Positions 9,001 through 16,944 of a DNA stretch of 64,000 nt are shown here, piece after piece. The notes under the pieces are model-generated. The model was not told where the DNA came from. It did no database searches and saw only the letters and a list, made by a program, of their open reading frames with translations. How positions within the stretch are numbered: the first letter of the stretch is position 1; each line of letters begins with the position of its first letter. The translations under genes and the position numbers were made by a program. Origin of the DNA: Burkholderia pyrrocinia (GTDB lineage: Bacteria; Pseudomonadota; Gammaproteobacteria; Burkholderiales; Burkholderiaceae). Where the stretch lies: assembly GCF_001028665.1 (NCBI RefSeq), contig NZ_CP011503.1, forward strand, positions 1,922,001-1,986,000, written 5' to 3'.

Positions 9001-11330
9001 CCGGCCGCCGACGTGCCCGTGTAGGCCGCACCGCCCGCGACGCGGAACAGCGTCGAGTCGTCGGTGTCGACGCCCAGGTGCTGCGCGGCGACGTTGATCT
9101 TCGAGCCCGCGCCATACGCGTAGAAGCCGATCTGGTTCGTGCCGGACATGAAGGCCGGCACCGCGTTGGCCCCGACGTCGATCGTCGCGCCCGAGCGCGC
9201 ATGCACGCCGATCGCGCCGGTGCCCGTCAGGTTGAGCGCGCCGTCGAGCGTGGCCTTCGCGAGCGGCCCCTCGGCCCAGACGCCGTAGTTGCGCGTGCCC
9301 GATGCCGGATCGAGGCCGCCGGCCACGTTGATCGTCCCGGTCGACGTCGCAGCAGTCGCTTTCGTGCCGGTCCCGACGACCATGATGCCGATGCCGTTCA
9401 CGCCATTCAGCGTGATCGTGCCCGTGTTGGTCACGGTCGCGGCGGTATCGGCCGCAAGCATGCCGACGTTCGCGAGCGGCGTGCCGGGCGCCGCGCCGTT
9501 GACGACGATCGAGCCCGCGTTGGTCAGCGTGCCGGACAACGAGCCGATGCTTGCCAGCGCGGCGCCGTTCTGCGTCTGCGAGCCGATCACGATCGTGCCG
9601 TGGTTGCTCGCGGTGCCCGATGCGCCGAGCAGGATGCCGTACGCGTGCGCGGACAGCGCGACGTCGTTCGCGGCCTCGGGCGACGCGGCGTCGTACTGGG
9701 CCGCGCGGCCGAGGTAGATCGTGCCGCCGGCTTCGTTCGTGAAGCTGCCGCCGGCGACGAGGCCGCCGATCACCTGGCTGTCGAGCGTCGTCGCGTTGAC
9801 GCCGACGTTGATCGTGCCGGCGTTCGACCCGCTCGCGCCGTCCGTCGCGGCCACCGCGTAGTTCTGCAGGTCGGGGCGGTTGCCGACGAGGTTCCACGCG
9901 CCGACGTTCATCACGCCGTTGTTGACGAACGTCGTGCCCGCGCCATTCGCATATACGCCGTTGCCCTCGGTGTACGCGTGGAAGTCGAAATTGCCCGGCT
10001 GCGCGCTGCCGCCCGTATTGACGTTGTCGCCGGACGCGTATCCGGACGAGATCGCGCCGTTGTTGACGCCGCTCGCGCCGGTCAGCAGGCGCACGAGCGT
10101 GAAGTCGCCCGACAGGCGGCCGTCGTTGACGAAGTGCGCGCCGTTTTCCGCGAGGACCGCCGAGCTCGAGTCGATCGTGCTGGCGCCGCGGAAGTCGATC
10201 TGGCCGTCCTTGCCGATGCGCAGCGTTGCATTCGCGCCGGTGCCGTGCATCACCGACAGGTGATCGATCGGCAGCGTGTTCTTGTCGCCGGCGGACACGT
10301 TGTTCGCGTACTGGAAGGTTTGCTGCGAGAACGTGACGGCCTGGCCGAACGCGCTGTCGTAGGCCGCTTGCGAGCCGAGCGCGCCGCTTTGCACCGAGCG
10401 CACGAGAAAGTCGTTGTAGGCGGCCAGCGAAGCGGCATCGGTGACGCTCCAGGCGCTGCCGTCGAACGCGGTGAACTTGCCCGCGTAGGCCGGCACGTCG
10501 AGCTGGATGCTGCCGACCGGGCCGCCGCTCGCGAGATAGTCGCCGGTGCCGAGCCAGATCTGGTTGCGCGAATTCCAGTTGACGACGCTTTTCGCCGCGC
10601 CGGTGCCGTCCGCGAACGTCAGGTCGGTCTGCTTCGGCGCGATCGAGATCGCGTTGCCGGCCGCGTCGGGCGCGTTCGCCGGATTGCCGATCGACACGTT
10701 CAGCGTGCCGCCGGAGGTGTCGACGGTGCCGATCCGCGTGTTGACGTACTGGTTGCCGTTCACGTCATGGTAGACGGGCACGTTGGTCGAGCCGGCCGTC
10801 GACGCGGAGAACGCGGACGAGTTGTAGGTTGCGACCGACGAACGGGTGCCCGTGATCGAGTCGGGCGTGCTGATGCTCTGGGTCTTGCCGCCGAGCGACA
10901 GCATCGGCTGGTTCGGGGTGCCCGATACGACGGTCGCGTTGCCGATCGGCGTGAGGGTGTAGCCGGGGTCGCCGCCGACGCCGGTCCATGCACCCGTCAC
11001 GCCGACCGTGTCGCCGCCCGACACGGTGGTTGCGCCGGCCAGGTTGTCGTTGACGGTCGGGCTGAAACTGCCGAGCGCGCAGGTGCCGCCGCTCGCGACG
11101 GCCGCGCCGCTGCCGCAGGTCGATGCATACGCGGAGCCGGACGACAGCGCGGCCAGCGCGGCGCCGAGCGCGGCGACGCGAAGCGGCGACCGGCGTGTTG
11201 CCGTGTGCGCAGCGCCGCGGCTTGCGTCGGATTCGCCGCCCGAACGCTTGCCGCGCGCCCGTGCCGTTTCCGCAACCGCGATCCAGCAACCGGCGGTTTC
11301 GCTCCATATCGATCGAAATGAGTGATTCAC
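6072..11330 (-). CDS. Large type V autotransporter (ESPR, beta-helical passenger, beta-barrel)
   Basis: A 1752-residue outer-membrane autotransporter. Residues 1-30 (MNHSFRSIWSETAGCWIAVA, then ETARARGK) match the extended signal peptide region of large autotransporters, followed by a hydrophobic signal ending AYA at 69. The passenger (about 70-1320) is rich in short Gly/Ala/Asn/Thr repeats of the NNGTI or NTGTI kind, as in right-handed beta-helix passengers. A Gly-rich linker (SGGGDGSGNGGG, near 1430) precedes the C-terminal barrel (about 1475-1752), which ends in the assembly signal GYRYSW. No protease or lipase motif is visible, so an adhesin-like or self-associating role is the best guess. 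A short GAGGGG ribosome site precedes the start. It is flanked by housekeeping genes and preceded by AT-rich DNA. Confidence 0.93.
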   Translation of the reverse strand: MNHSFRSIWSETAGCWIAVAETARARGKRSGGESDASRGAAHTATRRSPLRVAALGAALAALSSGSAYASTCGSGAAVASGGTCALGSFSPTVNDNLAGATTVSGGDTVGVTGAWTGVGGDPGYTLTPIGNATVVSGTPNQPMLSLGGKTQSISTPDSITGTRSSVATYNSSAFSASTAGSTNVPVYHDVNGNQYVNTRIGTVDTSGGTLNVSIGNPANAPDAAGNAISIAPKQTDLTFADGTGAAKSVVNWNSRNQIWLGTGDYLASGGPVGSIQLDVPAYAGKFTAFDGSAWSVTDAASLAAYNDFLVRSVQSGALGSQAAYDSAFGQAVTFSQQTFQYANNVSAGDKNTLPIDHLSVMHGTGANATLRIGKDGQIDFRGASTIDSSSAVLAENGAHFVNDGRLSGDFTLVRLLTGASGVNNGAISSGYASGDNVNTGGSAQPGNFDFHAYTEGNGVYANGAGTTFVNNGVMNVGAWNLVGNRPDLQNYAVAATDGASGSNAGTINVGVNATTLDSQVIGGLVAGGSFTNEAGGTIYLGRAAQYDAASPEAANDVALSAHAYGILLGASGTASNHGTIVIGSQTQNGAALASIGSLSGTLTNAGSIVVNGAAPGTPLANVGMLAADTAATVTNTGTITLNGVNGIGIMVVGTGTKATAATSTGTINVAGGLDPASGTRNYGVWAEGPLAKATLDGALNLTGTGAIGVHARSGATIDVGANAVPAFMSGTNQIGFYAYGAGSKINVAAQHLGVDTDDSTLFRVAGGAAYTGTSAAGALTTDVNGQRAHGVLATDAGTTLSTGNAIYNVNGANGIAIAVEGGAKGTIDAGATINLNAAGAIAGVVDGQAHDLAGANAGAPVATTLTNDAAVASSTAGVTGFVAQNLGTLENRDTVLLTGAGSTGVVAGTLGTVNNASTIRVSDGTGALVQGASATLANTGSIEADDGIAGVRLTGAGASVAMSGAGTVVANGSADGVLIDSTVSGGELAAGATSIAVGGSGSGIRNLGANTTIALFGTQVATTGNGADGLASTGGGARIATDAATVVRTAGANARGLFVSGADSTLAANGTTVATTGAGAHAIVMDGGATALLSGAKVTASGAAADGVVARNGGRIGDTGSSIASAAGSGATADSGGVLALTGTTLKGATAGVLTSDTLANGATSSVLVDGGSMTSVAGPAFAARGGTADIAVRNGTVVTAGNGTLLDLANGSNVTFNASAVNLAGDIVSDASSTGNVFLANGTTLTGRIDPVALTIDGTSTWRMTDSSVLSSLNNAGLVAFAAPAGSPTLTGSYKTLTTGSYVGNGGTIALNTYLGADASPTDRLIVNGGAASGTTGLKIANTAGTGAQTTGDGIPVVVTANGGTTTASAFHLAGPVQAGAYEYRLYRGGQSDANGWYLRSQLDPTDPGSNPIHPSGGGDGSGNGGGTLAYRPGVAGYALTPLLNADYGFSTLGKLHERVGDIYNVAKQQPGNRDGVWGRIGGQSLDANAGRFAADERTFFAQFGKDWTLDQAPGGSSTHAGVTASIGVSNASFSDMARADSQNLSTSTGSVEMHAQSVGGYWTRYLSDGTYFDSVGQVTHYGNRYRDSYGNEASQNGFGIALSQEVGKPFGIGGTPIAIEPQAQLMYQYLKLNGFNDTVSAVSGTTTNALRGRVGVRIFRPNLEANSGGGAATPYFTADVLHDFLSPGQTVVGGTPFATHLGRTWYELGVGVTAGFGKSGELYANVKYARNIGGDYRRGIVGQVGYRYSW

Positions 11331-11969
11331 GACAAGCCCCTCTCTCTTTTTTTGAAGTGGTATTCACCGCGGTGCAGTGAAATCGCAATCCGCGGTGGAA
11401 AAATGGCCTGAGTGGGCGTGCAGCGGCCATGGCCGTTTCTGCGCCAATCGTGATTCGTTACACCGAGGATGGGCGGAGTCTACTGATCGAAGCGGCAGTC
11501 GATTATCAAAAAAATAATGAATGTGGCGATAATGCCGATTTCATTCGGTATTTTTAGATTGTGTGATGAATCGAACTGAAAGCATTGAGGGGTAAGGGAT
11601 CTGCGGATTTTTTCGGCGCGAGTGCGTGATTGCCGGATCGGTGGGGTGGCGCACGGTTCGCATCGGGGCGGTGCGTTAGAATGCGGTTTCCGGATTATAT
11701 GTGCTCCGGATTGCCTTGTTTATTTATTTCGGATCTGGGTTATTTTCGCTTGGAAATTAATAAAATTAAGCGAATGTTGTATTGCATTGAATCGATGTGC
11801 CGGAATGTGGTCCGGATGAAATGGAACCGACACGCGGCACGCGATTTTCTCCAGCGGTGAAAGTCGCCGCATCGCGTGCGCGCGAATTCGCCCGCCACGC
11901 TCGAACGTTGCGGGCGACGGTCTTGCGGTGCGGGAAATGGAAAGCGGGAAGGGCGCCGGCCCGCCGCGC
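11331..11969. other. AT-rich intergenic region upstream of the autotransporter
   Basis: This 639-bp gap lies between the autotransporter start and the 3' end of the amidotransferase gene. Bases 11480-11570 and 11660-11815 are strikingly AT-rich for this genome. Small open frames on the plus strand at 11622-11860 have no ribosome site and odd composition, so I do not call them genes. The region probably holds the autotransporter promoter and its regulator sites. Confidence 0.6.
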
Positions 11970-12881
11970 TCAGAAGTCGATCGCGTCGTCGGAATCGCCG
12001 TCGGCGGCGGTGGCGAGCGCCTCGCGTGCGTCGCGCGGCGCGGAGGCCGACGCGTCGAGTGCGGGATTGCGCAGCTTCTCGAGCACGCGTTCGGGCACCG
12101 GGATCCGCATCCGCGCGGCGACGTCGCCGCACTGGAACATGATCAGCTCGCCCGGCTCGAACGCGGTCCAGACCTCGTTGTCGGTCAACGGCTGCGTCGC
12201 GATCACCGCGACACGATCCTCGGGCGTCGTGTATTTCGCGAAGTCGATCGACAGGTCTTCGTCGACGAGATGCGCGGTCGAGAACGGCCAGCGCCGCACG
12301 AGATAGTGCAGCCGCGTCGAGCAGTGCGCGAAGAGCGCCTGGCCGTTCGACATCAGGAAGTTGAACACGCCGTGATCGGTGATGCCGCGCGTCAGCTCGC
12401 CGACGCGCTCGAACAGTTCGGGCAGCGGCGGCTGTGCGCCGGGAAATGCCTCGCGCAGCCCCTGCATCAGCACGCAGAACGCCTGTTCGCTGTCGGTCGT
12501 GCCGACCGGGTGGTAGACGCTGCCGTCCATGTTCGGCGCATAGTCCTGCAGGTCGCCGTTATGCGCGAAGATCCAGTGCCGGCCCCACAGTTCGCGCATG
12601 AACGGATGGCTGTTCTCGAGCAGGATGTGCCCTTGCGTCGCCTTGCGGATGTGCGCGATCGTGTTCTTGGACTTGATCGGGTAGCGCTTCACCATCTCGG
12701 CGATCGGCGACGTGGCCGATGCCTGGTGATCGATGAACAGGCGGCAGGCCTTGTCTTCGAAGAAGGCGATGCCCCAGCCGTCGGCATGGTGATCGGTGAG
12801 CCCGCCCCGGGCCGCGAAACCTGTGAAGGAGAATGTGACGTCCGTCGGCGCGGCGCAGTTCATTCCTAGGAGTTGGCACAT
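11970..12881 (-). CDS. Class II glutamine amidotransferase (YafJ-like)
   Basis: A 303-residue single-domain Ntn-type glutamine amidotransferase. It begins MCQLLGMNCAAP, so Cys2 becomes the N-terminal nucleophile after methionine removal. It keeps the GLTDHHADGWGIAFFED and FAHNGDL motifs that bind glutamine in this fold. There is no synthetase domain, as in YafJ and EgtC-type proteins; the acceptor of the released ammonia is unknown. The last 25 residues are Ala/Asp-rich and probably disordered. It is transcribed divergently from pyrC with about 210 bp between. Confidence 0.9.
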   Translation of the reverse strand: MCQLLGMNCAAPTDVTFSFTGFAARGGLTDHHADGWGIAFFEDKACRLFIDHQASATSPIAEMVKRYPIKSKNTIAHIRKATQGHILLENSHPFMRELWGRHWIFAHNGDLQDYAPNMDGSVYHPVGTTDSEQAFCVLMQGLREAFPGAQPPLPELFERVGELTRGITDHGVFNFLMSNGQALFAHCSTRLHYLVRRWPFSTAHLVDEDLSIDFAKYTTPEDRVAVIATQPLTDNEVWTAFEPGELIMFQCGDVAARMRIPVPERVLEKLRNPALDASASAPRDAREALATAADGDSDDAIDF

Positions 12882-12943
12882 TTTACTTGGGGCGGCAGGC
12901 TGAAGCGGGGTAACGACGGGGTAACGAACCGGGCGAACCCCGG

Positions 12944-12949
12944 TACAAT
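12944..12949 (+). promoter_or_regulatory. Candidate -10 box for pyrC
   Basis: TACAAT, about 150 bases before the pyrC start. The resulting leader contains small dyads (AGCGGA/TCCGCT near 12989 and GGCC-AAA-GGCC near 13000). No strong -35 is visible. Confidence 0.4.
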
Positions 12950-13095
12950 GCGGCTTCTAGCATATCACCGAGCCCTGAGCGGTAAAAAGCGGATTCCGCT
13001 GGCCAAAGGCCTCGTGTTGCGGTTTGCCGTCAGTCGGCCCGCGCACGCGTGTTCCGGCCCCGCTGATGGCCAGTCCGTTCCTCACGACGCCTCCT

Positions 13096-14160
13096 ATGAC
13101 TGCCTCGAACGCTTCCTCCCCGGCGACGCTTTCGCTCGCCCGTCCCGACGACTGGCACCTGCACCTGCGAGACGGCGACATGCTGGCCGCCGTGCTGCCG
13201 CACACCGCGCGCCAGTTCGGCCGCGCGATCGTCATGCCGAACCTGAAGCCGCCGGTGACGACCACCGCACAGGCGCAGGCCTATCGCGAGCGCATCCTCG
13301 CCGCGCTGCCGGCCGGGATGACGTTCGAACCGCTGATGACGCTGTACCTGACCGACAACACGCCGCCCGACGAGATTCGCCGCGCGCGCGAAAGCGGCTT
13401 CGTGCACGGCGTGAAGCTGTATCCGGCAGGCGCTACGACGAACTCCGACCACGGCGTCACCGATCTCGCGAAATGCGCGAAGGCGCTCGAGGCGATGCAG
13501 GAAACGGGCATGCCGCTGCTCGTGCACGGCGAGGTGACCGATGCGTCGATCGACCTGTTCGACCGCGAGAAGGTCTTCATCGACCGCGTGATGACGCCGC
13601 TGCGTCGCGATTTCCCGGGCCTGAAGGTCGTGTTCGAGCACATCACGACGAAGGACGCGGCCGACTACGTGCGCGATGCCGATGCGGCGCCGGGCCTGCT
13701 CGGCGCGACGATCACCGCGCACCACCTGCTGTACAACCGCAACGCGCTGTTCGTCGGCGGGATTCGCCCGCACTACTACTGCCTGCCCGTGCTGAAGCGC
13801 GAGACGCATCGCGTCGCGCTGGTCGAGGCCGCGACGTCGGGCAACCCGCGCTTCTTCCTCGGTACCGACAGCGCGCCGCATGCGCGCGGCGCGAAGGAAA
13901 CCGCGTGCGGCTGCGCAGGCTGCTACACCGCGCTGCATGCGCTCGAACTGTATGCGGAAGCGTTCGACCACGCCGGCGCGCTCGACAAGCTGGAAGGCTT
14001 CGCGAGCTTCTTCGGCGCCGATTTCTACGGGCTGCCGCGCAGCGCCGAAACGGTCACGCTCCACCGCGAGACGTGGGAACTGCCGCGCGAGATCTTCGCG
14101 GGCGACACGCCGGTCGTGCCGCTGCGCGGCGGCGAGACGATCGGCTGGAAACTCGTGTGA
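13096..14160 (+). CDS. pyrC: Dihydroorotase
   Basis: A 354-residue class II dihydroorotase, which cyclises carbamoyl-aspartate to dihydroorotate in pyrimidine synthesis. Zinc ligands are visible: HLH at 21-23 in [11 protein letters not shown], the lysine in VKLYPAG that is carboxylated in the family, histidines in LLVHGEVTD and VFEHITTK, and the aspartate in GTDSAPH. I chose the ATG at 13096 (MTASNASS); in-frame ATG 13066 and TTG 13024 are alternatives, and the spacing evidence is not decisive. The stop overlaps the next start by three bases. Confidence 0.96.
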   Translation: MTASNASSPATLSLARPDDWHLHLRDGDMLAAVLPHTARQFGRAIVMPNLKPPVTTTAQAQAYRERILAALPAGMTFEPLMTLYLTDNTPPDEIRRARESGFVHGVKLYPAGATTNSDHGVTDLAKCAKALEAMQETGMPLLVHGEVTDASIDLFDREKVFIDRVMTPLRRDFPGLKVVFEHITTKDAADYVRDADAAPGLLGATITAHHLLYNRNALFVGGIRPHYYCLPVLKRETHRVALVEAATSGNPRFFLGTDSAPHARGAKETACGCAGCYTALHALELYAEAFDHAGALDKLEGFASFFGADFYGLPRSAETVTLHRETWELPREIFAGDTPVVPLRGGETIGWKLV

Positions 14161-15035
14161 GCGGCGCGCCGTCGCGCGAAGCCGGCCACGCGGCCGGCAG
14201 CGGGGCGGCGGATTTTGCGCGGATCGACTGGTCCGCGCCGTGGCTTGCGCCGTATGCGGAGCTGGGCCGCGCCGCGCAGGCGGCCGCACGGGCGGGCGAC
14301 GCCGCGCTGCTCGACGCGCTGAACGGTGCGTTGCGCGACGGCGGGCGCGTCAGCGGTCGCGGCAGGCCGCTGCGGTTCGTGCCGCAGGCCGAGCTGCCGC
14401 CCGGTGTCGCGTACGAGACCCATATCGCCGGCACCGGCGACGTGCCGACCCGCCACAATCTTCACGACTTCTTCAATGCGCTCGTCTGGTTCGCGTATCC
14501 GCGCATCAAGGCCGCGTTGAACGCGCGCCAGGCCGCCGCGATCGACGTGGCGGGCGGCGTCGGGCCCGTGCGCGGCACGCTGCGCGATGCGCTCACGCTG
14601 TTCGACGAGAATGCCGCGCTGTTCGTGACGGCCGAGCGCGCGCTCGCCGATGCGCTGCGCGGCTTCGACTGGCCGCGGCTGCTGGTCGCCGCGCGCGATG
14701 CGTGGGGCACGCGCTGCGAAGCGCGGCTCGTCGGCCATGCGCTGCTCGAGAAGCTCGTCGCGCCTTACAAGTCCTGCACCGCGCACACGTGGATCGTCGA
14801 AGTGAGCGCCGACTATTTTTCGTGGCCCGACGCGCAACGCATTGCGCATGTCGATGCCCGTGTCGCCGCCGAACTCGCGACGCGCGCGTTGACGAGCCGC
14901 GATTTCTCGCCGCTTCCGGTGCTCGGCGTACCGGGCTGGTGGGGCGCGAATGCCGACGCCGCGTTCTACGACGATCCGGCCGTATTCCGCAGCGGCCGCC
15001 GTACGCGTGCAGCCGGCGGCGGCGCGCAGTGCTAG
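14157..15035 (+). CDS. DUF3025 family protein coupled to pyrC
   Basis: A 292-residue protein of unknown function, recognised by the DUF3025-type core: [20 protein letters not shown] near 100 and [20 protein letters not shown] near 205. No signal peptide or membrane segment is seen, so it is probably cytoplasmic. The GTG start at 14157 overlaps the pyrC stop (GTGA), which implies translational coupling and perhaps a link to pyrimidine metabolism, though no function is established. Its TAG stop at 15033 is also the first half of the rnpB -10 box. Confidence 0.85.
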   Translation: MSGAPSREAGHAAGSGAADFARIDWSAPWLAPYAELGRAAQAAARAGDAALLDALNGALRDGGRVSGRGRPLRFVPQAELPPGVAYETHIAGTGDVPTRHNLHDFFNALVWFAYPRIKAALNARQAAAIDVAGGVGPVRGTLRDALTLFDENAALFVTAERALADALRGFDWPRLLVAARDAWGTRCEARLVGHALLEKLVAPYKSCTAHTWIVEVSADYFSWPDAQRIAHVDARVAAELATRALTSRDFSPLPVLGVPGWWGANADAAFYDDPAVFRSGRRTRAAGGGAQC

Positions 15036-15038
15036 AAT
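15033..15038 (+). promoter_or_regulatory. -10 box of rnpB, overlapping the upstream stop codon
   Basis: TAGAAT, ten bases before the expected 5' end of RNase P RNA. Its first three bases are the stop codon of the DUF3025 gene. The -35 region lies inside that coding sequence and is not close to consensus. Confidence 0.65.
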
Positions 15039-15047
15039 GCGCGTCGC

Positions 15048-15456
<409 letters not shown>

Positions 15457-15470
15457 CCGTTCGAATGCGA

Positions 15471-15509
15471 AAGGGCCGGCGTCTCCTTGCGGAGCGCCGG
15501 CCCTTTTTT
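15471..15509 (+). terminator. Rho-independent terminator of rnpB
   Basis: AGGGCCGGCG (15472-15481) pairs with 15495-15504, with an inner CTCC/GGAG helix capping it, followed by six T. It separates rnpB from the convergent OsmC gene. Confidence 0.92.
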
Positions 15510-15529
15510 CATGCGCGCGTGCCGTGCGT

Positions 15530-15952
15530 TCAGGCGGCGACGATGTCGAACGAATGCGTGAGTTCGGCCGTCTTCGCGATCATGATCGACGCGGAGCAGT
15601 ACTTGTCGTGCGACAGGTTGATCGCGCGTTCGACCGTGGCCGGGTTCAGGTTGCGACCGGTGACGGTGAAGTGGAAGTGCACCTTCGTGAACACCTTCGG
15701 GTCTTCGCTCGCGCGCTCCGCCTTCAGCGTGACCGAGCAGCCGGTGACTTCCTGGCGGCTCTTCTTCAGGATCAGCACGACGTCATAGGCCGTGCAGCCG
15801 CCGGTGCCGAGCAGCACCATTTCCATCGGGCGCGGCGCGAGGTTATGGCCGCCGCCTTCGGGCGCGCCGTCCATCGTGACGAGATGCCCGCTTCCGGTCT
15901 GGGCGGAAAACGCCATGCCGTCCTGACCCATCCAGCTTACTTTGCATTCCAT
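15530..15952 (-). CDS. OsmC-family thiol peroxidase-like protein
   Basis: A 140-residue OsmC/YhfA-like protein. The two conserved cysteines are present, C53 in GTGGCTAYDV and C72 in VTGCSVTL, which in OsmC/Ohr proteins form the peroxidatic/resolving pair reducing organic hydroperoxides. The sequence is closer to the YhfA branch, whose role is poorly known, so peroxide detoxification is an inference. The start at 15952 has GGAG nine bases upstream; an in-frame upstream ATG at 15994 lies across the candidate promoter and is rejected. Confidence 0.9.
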   Translation of the reverse strand: MECKVSWMGQDGMAFSAQTGSGHLVTMDGAPEGGGHNLAPRPMEMVLLGTGGCTAYDVVLILKKSRQEVTGCSVTLKAERASEDPKVFTKVHFHFTVTGRNLNPATVERAINLSHDKYCSASIMIAKTAELTHSFDIVAA

Positions 15953-15992
15953 GCTTGCACTCCAGCGTTGCCTGATTCGGATTCGATCCGGC

Positions 15993-15998
15993 ATTGTA
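15993..15998 (-). promoter_or_regulatory. Candidate -10 box for the OsmC gene
   Basis: TACAAT on the minus strand, about 40 bases before the start codon. The -35 is weak. Confidence 0.4.
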
Positions 15999-16158
15999 GC
16001 CCGCAGCGCTTCGGCCGGCTGATGCGGTGCACGACGTGCAGCGCCGCAGCCGCCCGAGCGGCGCGCAACAGCGTGCCGAACGGCAATTTCCGTGCTGAAT
16101 TTAGGGGTTTTACTCTAGGGGTGGTCTATTTTTGGTCGCTCTGTTCGGGCTCAGGCAA

Positions 16159-16180
16159 TTGATTTTAAAGAGAAAATCAA
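16159..16180. repeat. 8-6-8 AT-rich inverted repeat
   Basis: TTGATTTT and AAAATCAA are perfect inverted copies with a 6-base spacer, in an AT-rich island (16100-16245) between the OsmC gene and the candidate small RNA. A second short dyad, ATGAT/ATCAT, follows at about 16198-16214. They may be operators for the small RNA promoter 80 bases downstream. Confidence 0.4.
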
Positions 16181-16242
16181 ATTTGCTTGCTGGCAGTATG
16201 ATATTTCACATCATGGTGTGCGATTTCGTAATGCAAATTTTC

Positions 16243-16271
16243 TTGTGCAGTCGGCGTCGCGTTCGTATAAT
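16243..16271 (+). promoter_or_regulatory. Promoter of the candidate small RNA
   Basis: A perfect TATAAT at 16266-16271 with TTGTGC at 16243-16248, spacing 17. There is no open reading frame with a ribosome site downstream; instead a terminator follows about 100 bases later. Confidence 0.6.
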
Positions 16272-16278
16272 GAGCCTC

Positions 16279-16369
16279 ATTGGTTGTCGCGCTGCGGCAA
16301 CCTCCGAATGTCTCCTCCACCCTCCTCCTAAGGTGGATTAAGCCCGAACCAGCCGTTCGGGCTTTTTTT
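16279..16369 (+). ncRNA. Candidate small RNA with anti-Shine-Dalgarno loop
   Basis: About 90 nt from a TATAAT promoter to a strong terminator, with three hairpins. Hairpin 1 pairs GGTTGTCGC (16282-16290) with 16294-16302, nine pairs and a 3-base loop. Hairpin 2 pairs TCCACC (16316-16321) with GGTGGA (16332-16337) and shows CTCCTCCTAA in its loop, which is complementary to ribosome-binding sites. Hairpin 3 is the terminator: AAGCCCGAAC (16340-16349) with 16355-16364, then seven T ending at 16369. Three CCTCC-type motifs (16301, 16314, 16321) resemble the CUYYUCC-loop ('cuckoo') small RNAs described in other proteobacteria. The longest frames across it have no start context. Function and identity with any published Burkholderia RNA are unproven. 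Confidence 0.65.
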
Positions 16370-16415
16370 CGTCCGATGCAAACATCGGCGCGCGGCTTGC
16401 GCGCCCCGGCATCCG

Positions 16416-16721
16416 TCAAGCAGGCTGTCGCGCGACCGGCTGCGATGTCGCGTCGGGCGGCGTGCCGCGCGAGCGTGCATCGGGTGCCGGTGCGGTCGCG
16501 GCCGACGCATGGCCGTGACCGCGTGCGCAGAAGTGGCGTACACGTTCGCGCACCGCGCGCAGGCGGGCGACGCGATCCTCGGCATGGGCGGTCCGGGCTT
16601 CGGCAATGCGCGCATCGAGCGCGTCGAGCTTGGCTTCGCAGCCGACCTGGGCGGCGACGGCAGGCGCTGTGGCGGCCAGCAGCGCGGCCGCGAAGAAGGG
16701 CGTAAGTCGTTGTTTCATCAT
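16416..16721 (-). CDS. DUF1090-like secreted small protein
   Basis: A 101-residue protein with a signal peptide (residues 1-24, ending AVAAQ). The mature start GCEAKLDALDARIAEARTAHAEDRVARLRAVRERV resembles DUF1090 (YqjC-like) periplasmic proteins: a Gly-Cys-Glu-Ala-Lys opening, a helical Arg/Ala segment and a second Cys (HFC, about 64). The C-terminal 35 residues are Pro/Ala/Arg-rich and unlike the family. Two adjacent ATGs (16721, 16718) are possible, and no good ribosome site is visible before either, so the start is uncertain. Function unknown. Confidence 0.7.
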   Translation of the reverse strand: MMKQRLTPFFAAALLAATAPAVAAQVGCEAKLDALDARIAEARTAHAEDRVARLRAVRERVRHFCARGHGHASAATAPAPDARSRGTPPDATSQPVARQPA

Positions 16722-16881
16722 GCTTGTTTGTTGTTTTCCGTGTTCGGCCGGTCTGGCGCGGCAAGGTCATGTGCCGCGCGTCGATGGGTGCCTCCCCGGG
16801 CGCTCGGTTCGCCTGGTTGGTCGGGGCACGACCGGATTTTGGCCCATTTCGGGCGCCGCGGACACGGGACGTGGATTCCCT

Positions 16882-16911
16882 TTGACCGCGTCGTCGTATT
16901 TCCTTTATAAT
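16882..16911 (+). promoter_or_regulatory. Promoter of rplM-rpsI
   Basis: TTGACC at 16882-16887 and a perfect TATAAT at 16906-16911, spacing 18: the best sigma-70 promoter in the window, as expected for ribosomal protein genes. Confidence 0.8.
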
Positions 16912-16918
16912 TCAGGGC

Positions 16919-16944
16919 TTTTCCGCATTCATGCCCACGGAAAA
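16919..16944 (+). promoter_or_regulatory. 5' hairpin of the rplM leader
   Basis: TTTTCCG (16919-16925) pairs with CGGAAAA (16938-16944) at the very start of the predicted transcript. The site is well placed for mRNA stabilisation or autogenous control by L13 or S9; neither is shown. Confidence 0.4.

Noticed and set aside
6024..11321. A 1765-codon open frame on the plus strand opposite the autotransporter
   Set aside because: It is a mirror of the GC-rich, stop-poor autotransporter codons; the translation is low-complexity Arg/Ala/Val with no domain, and no ribosome site is present.
11622..11860. Two small overlapping plus-strand ORFs in the AT-rich region
   Set aside because: No ribosome site, unlikely composition, and no domain; they arise by chance in AT-rich DNA.
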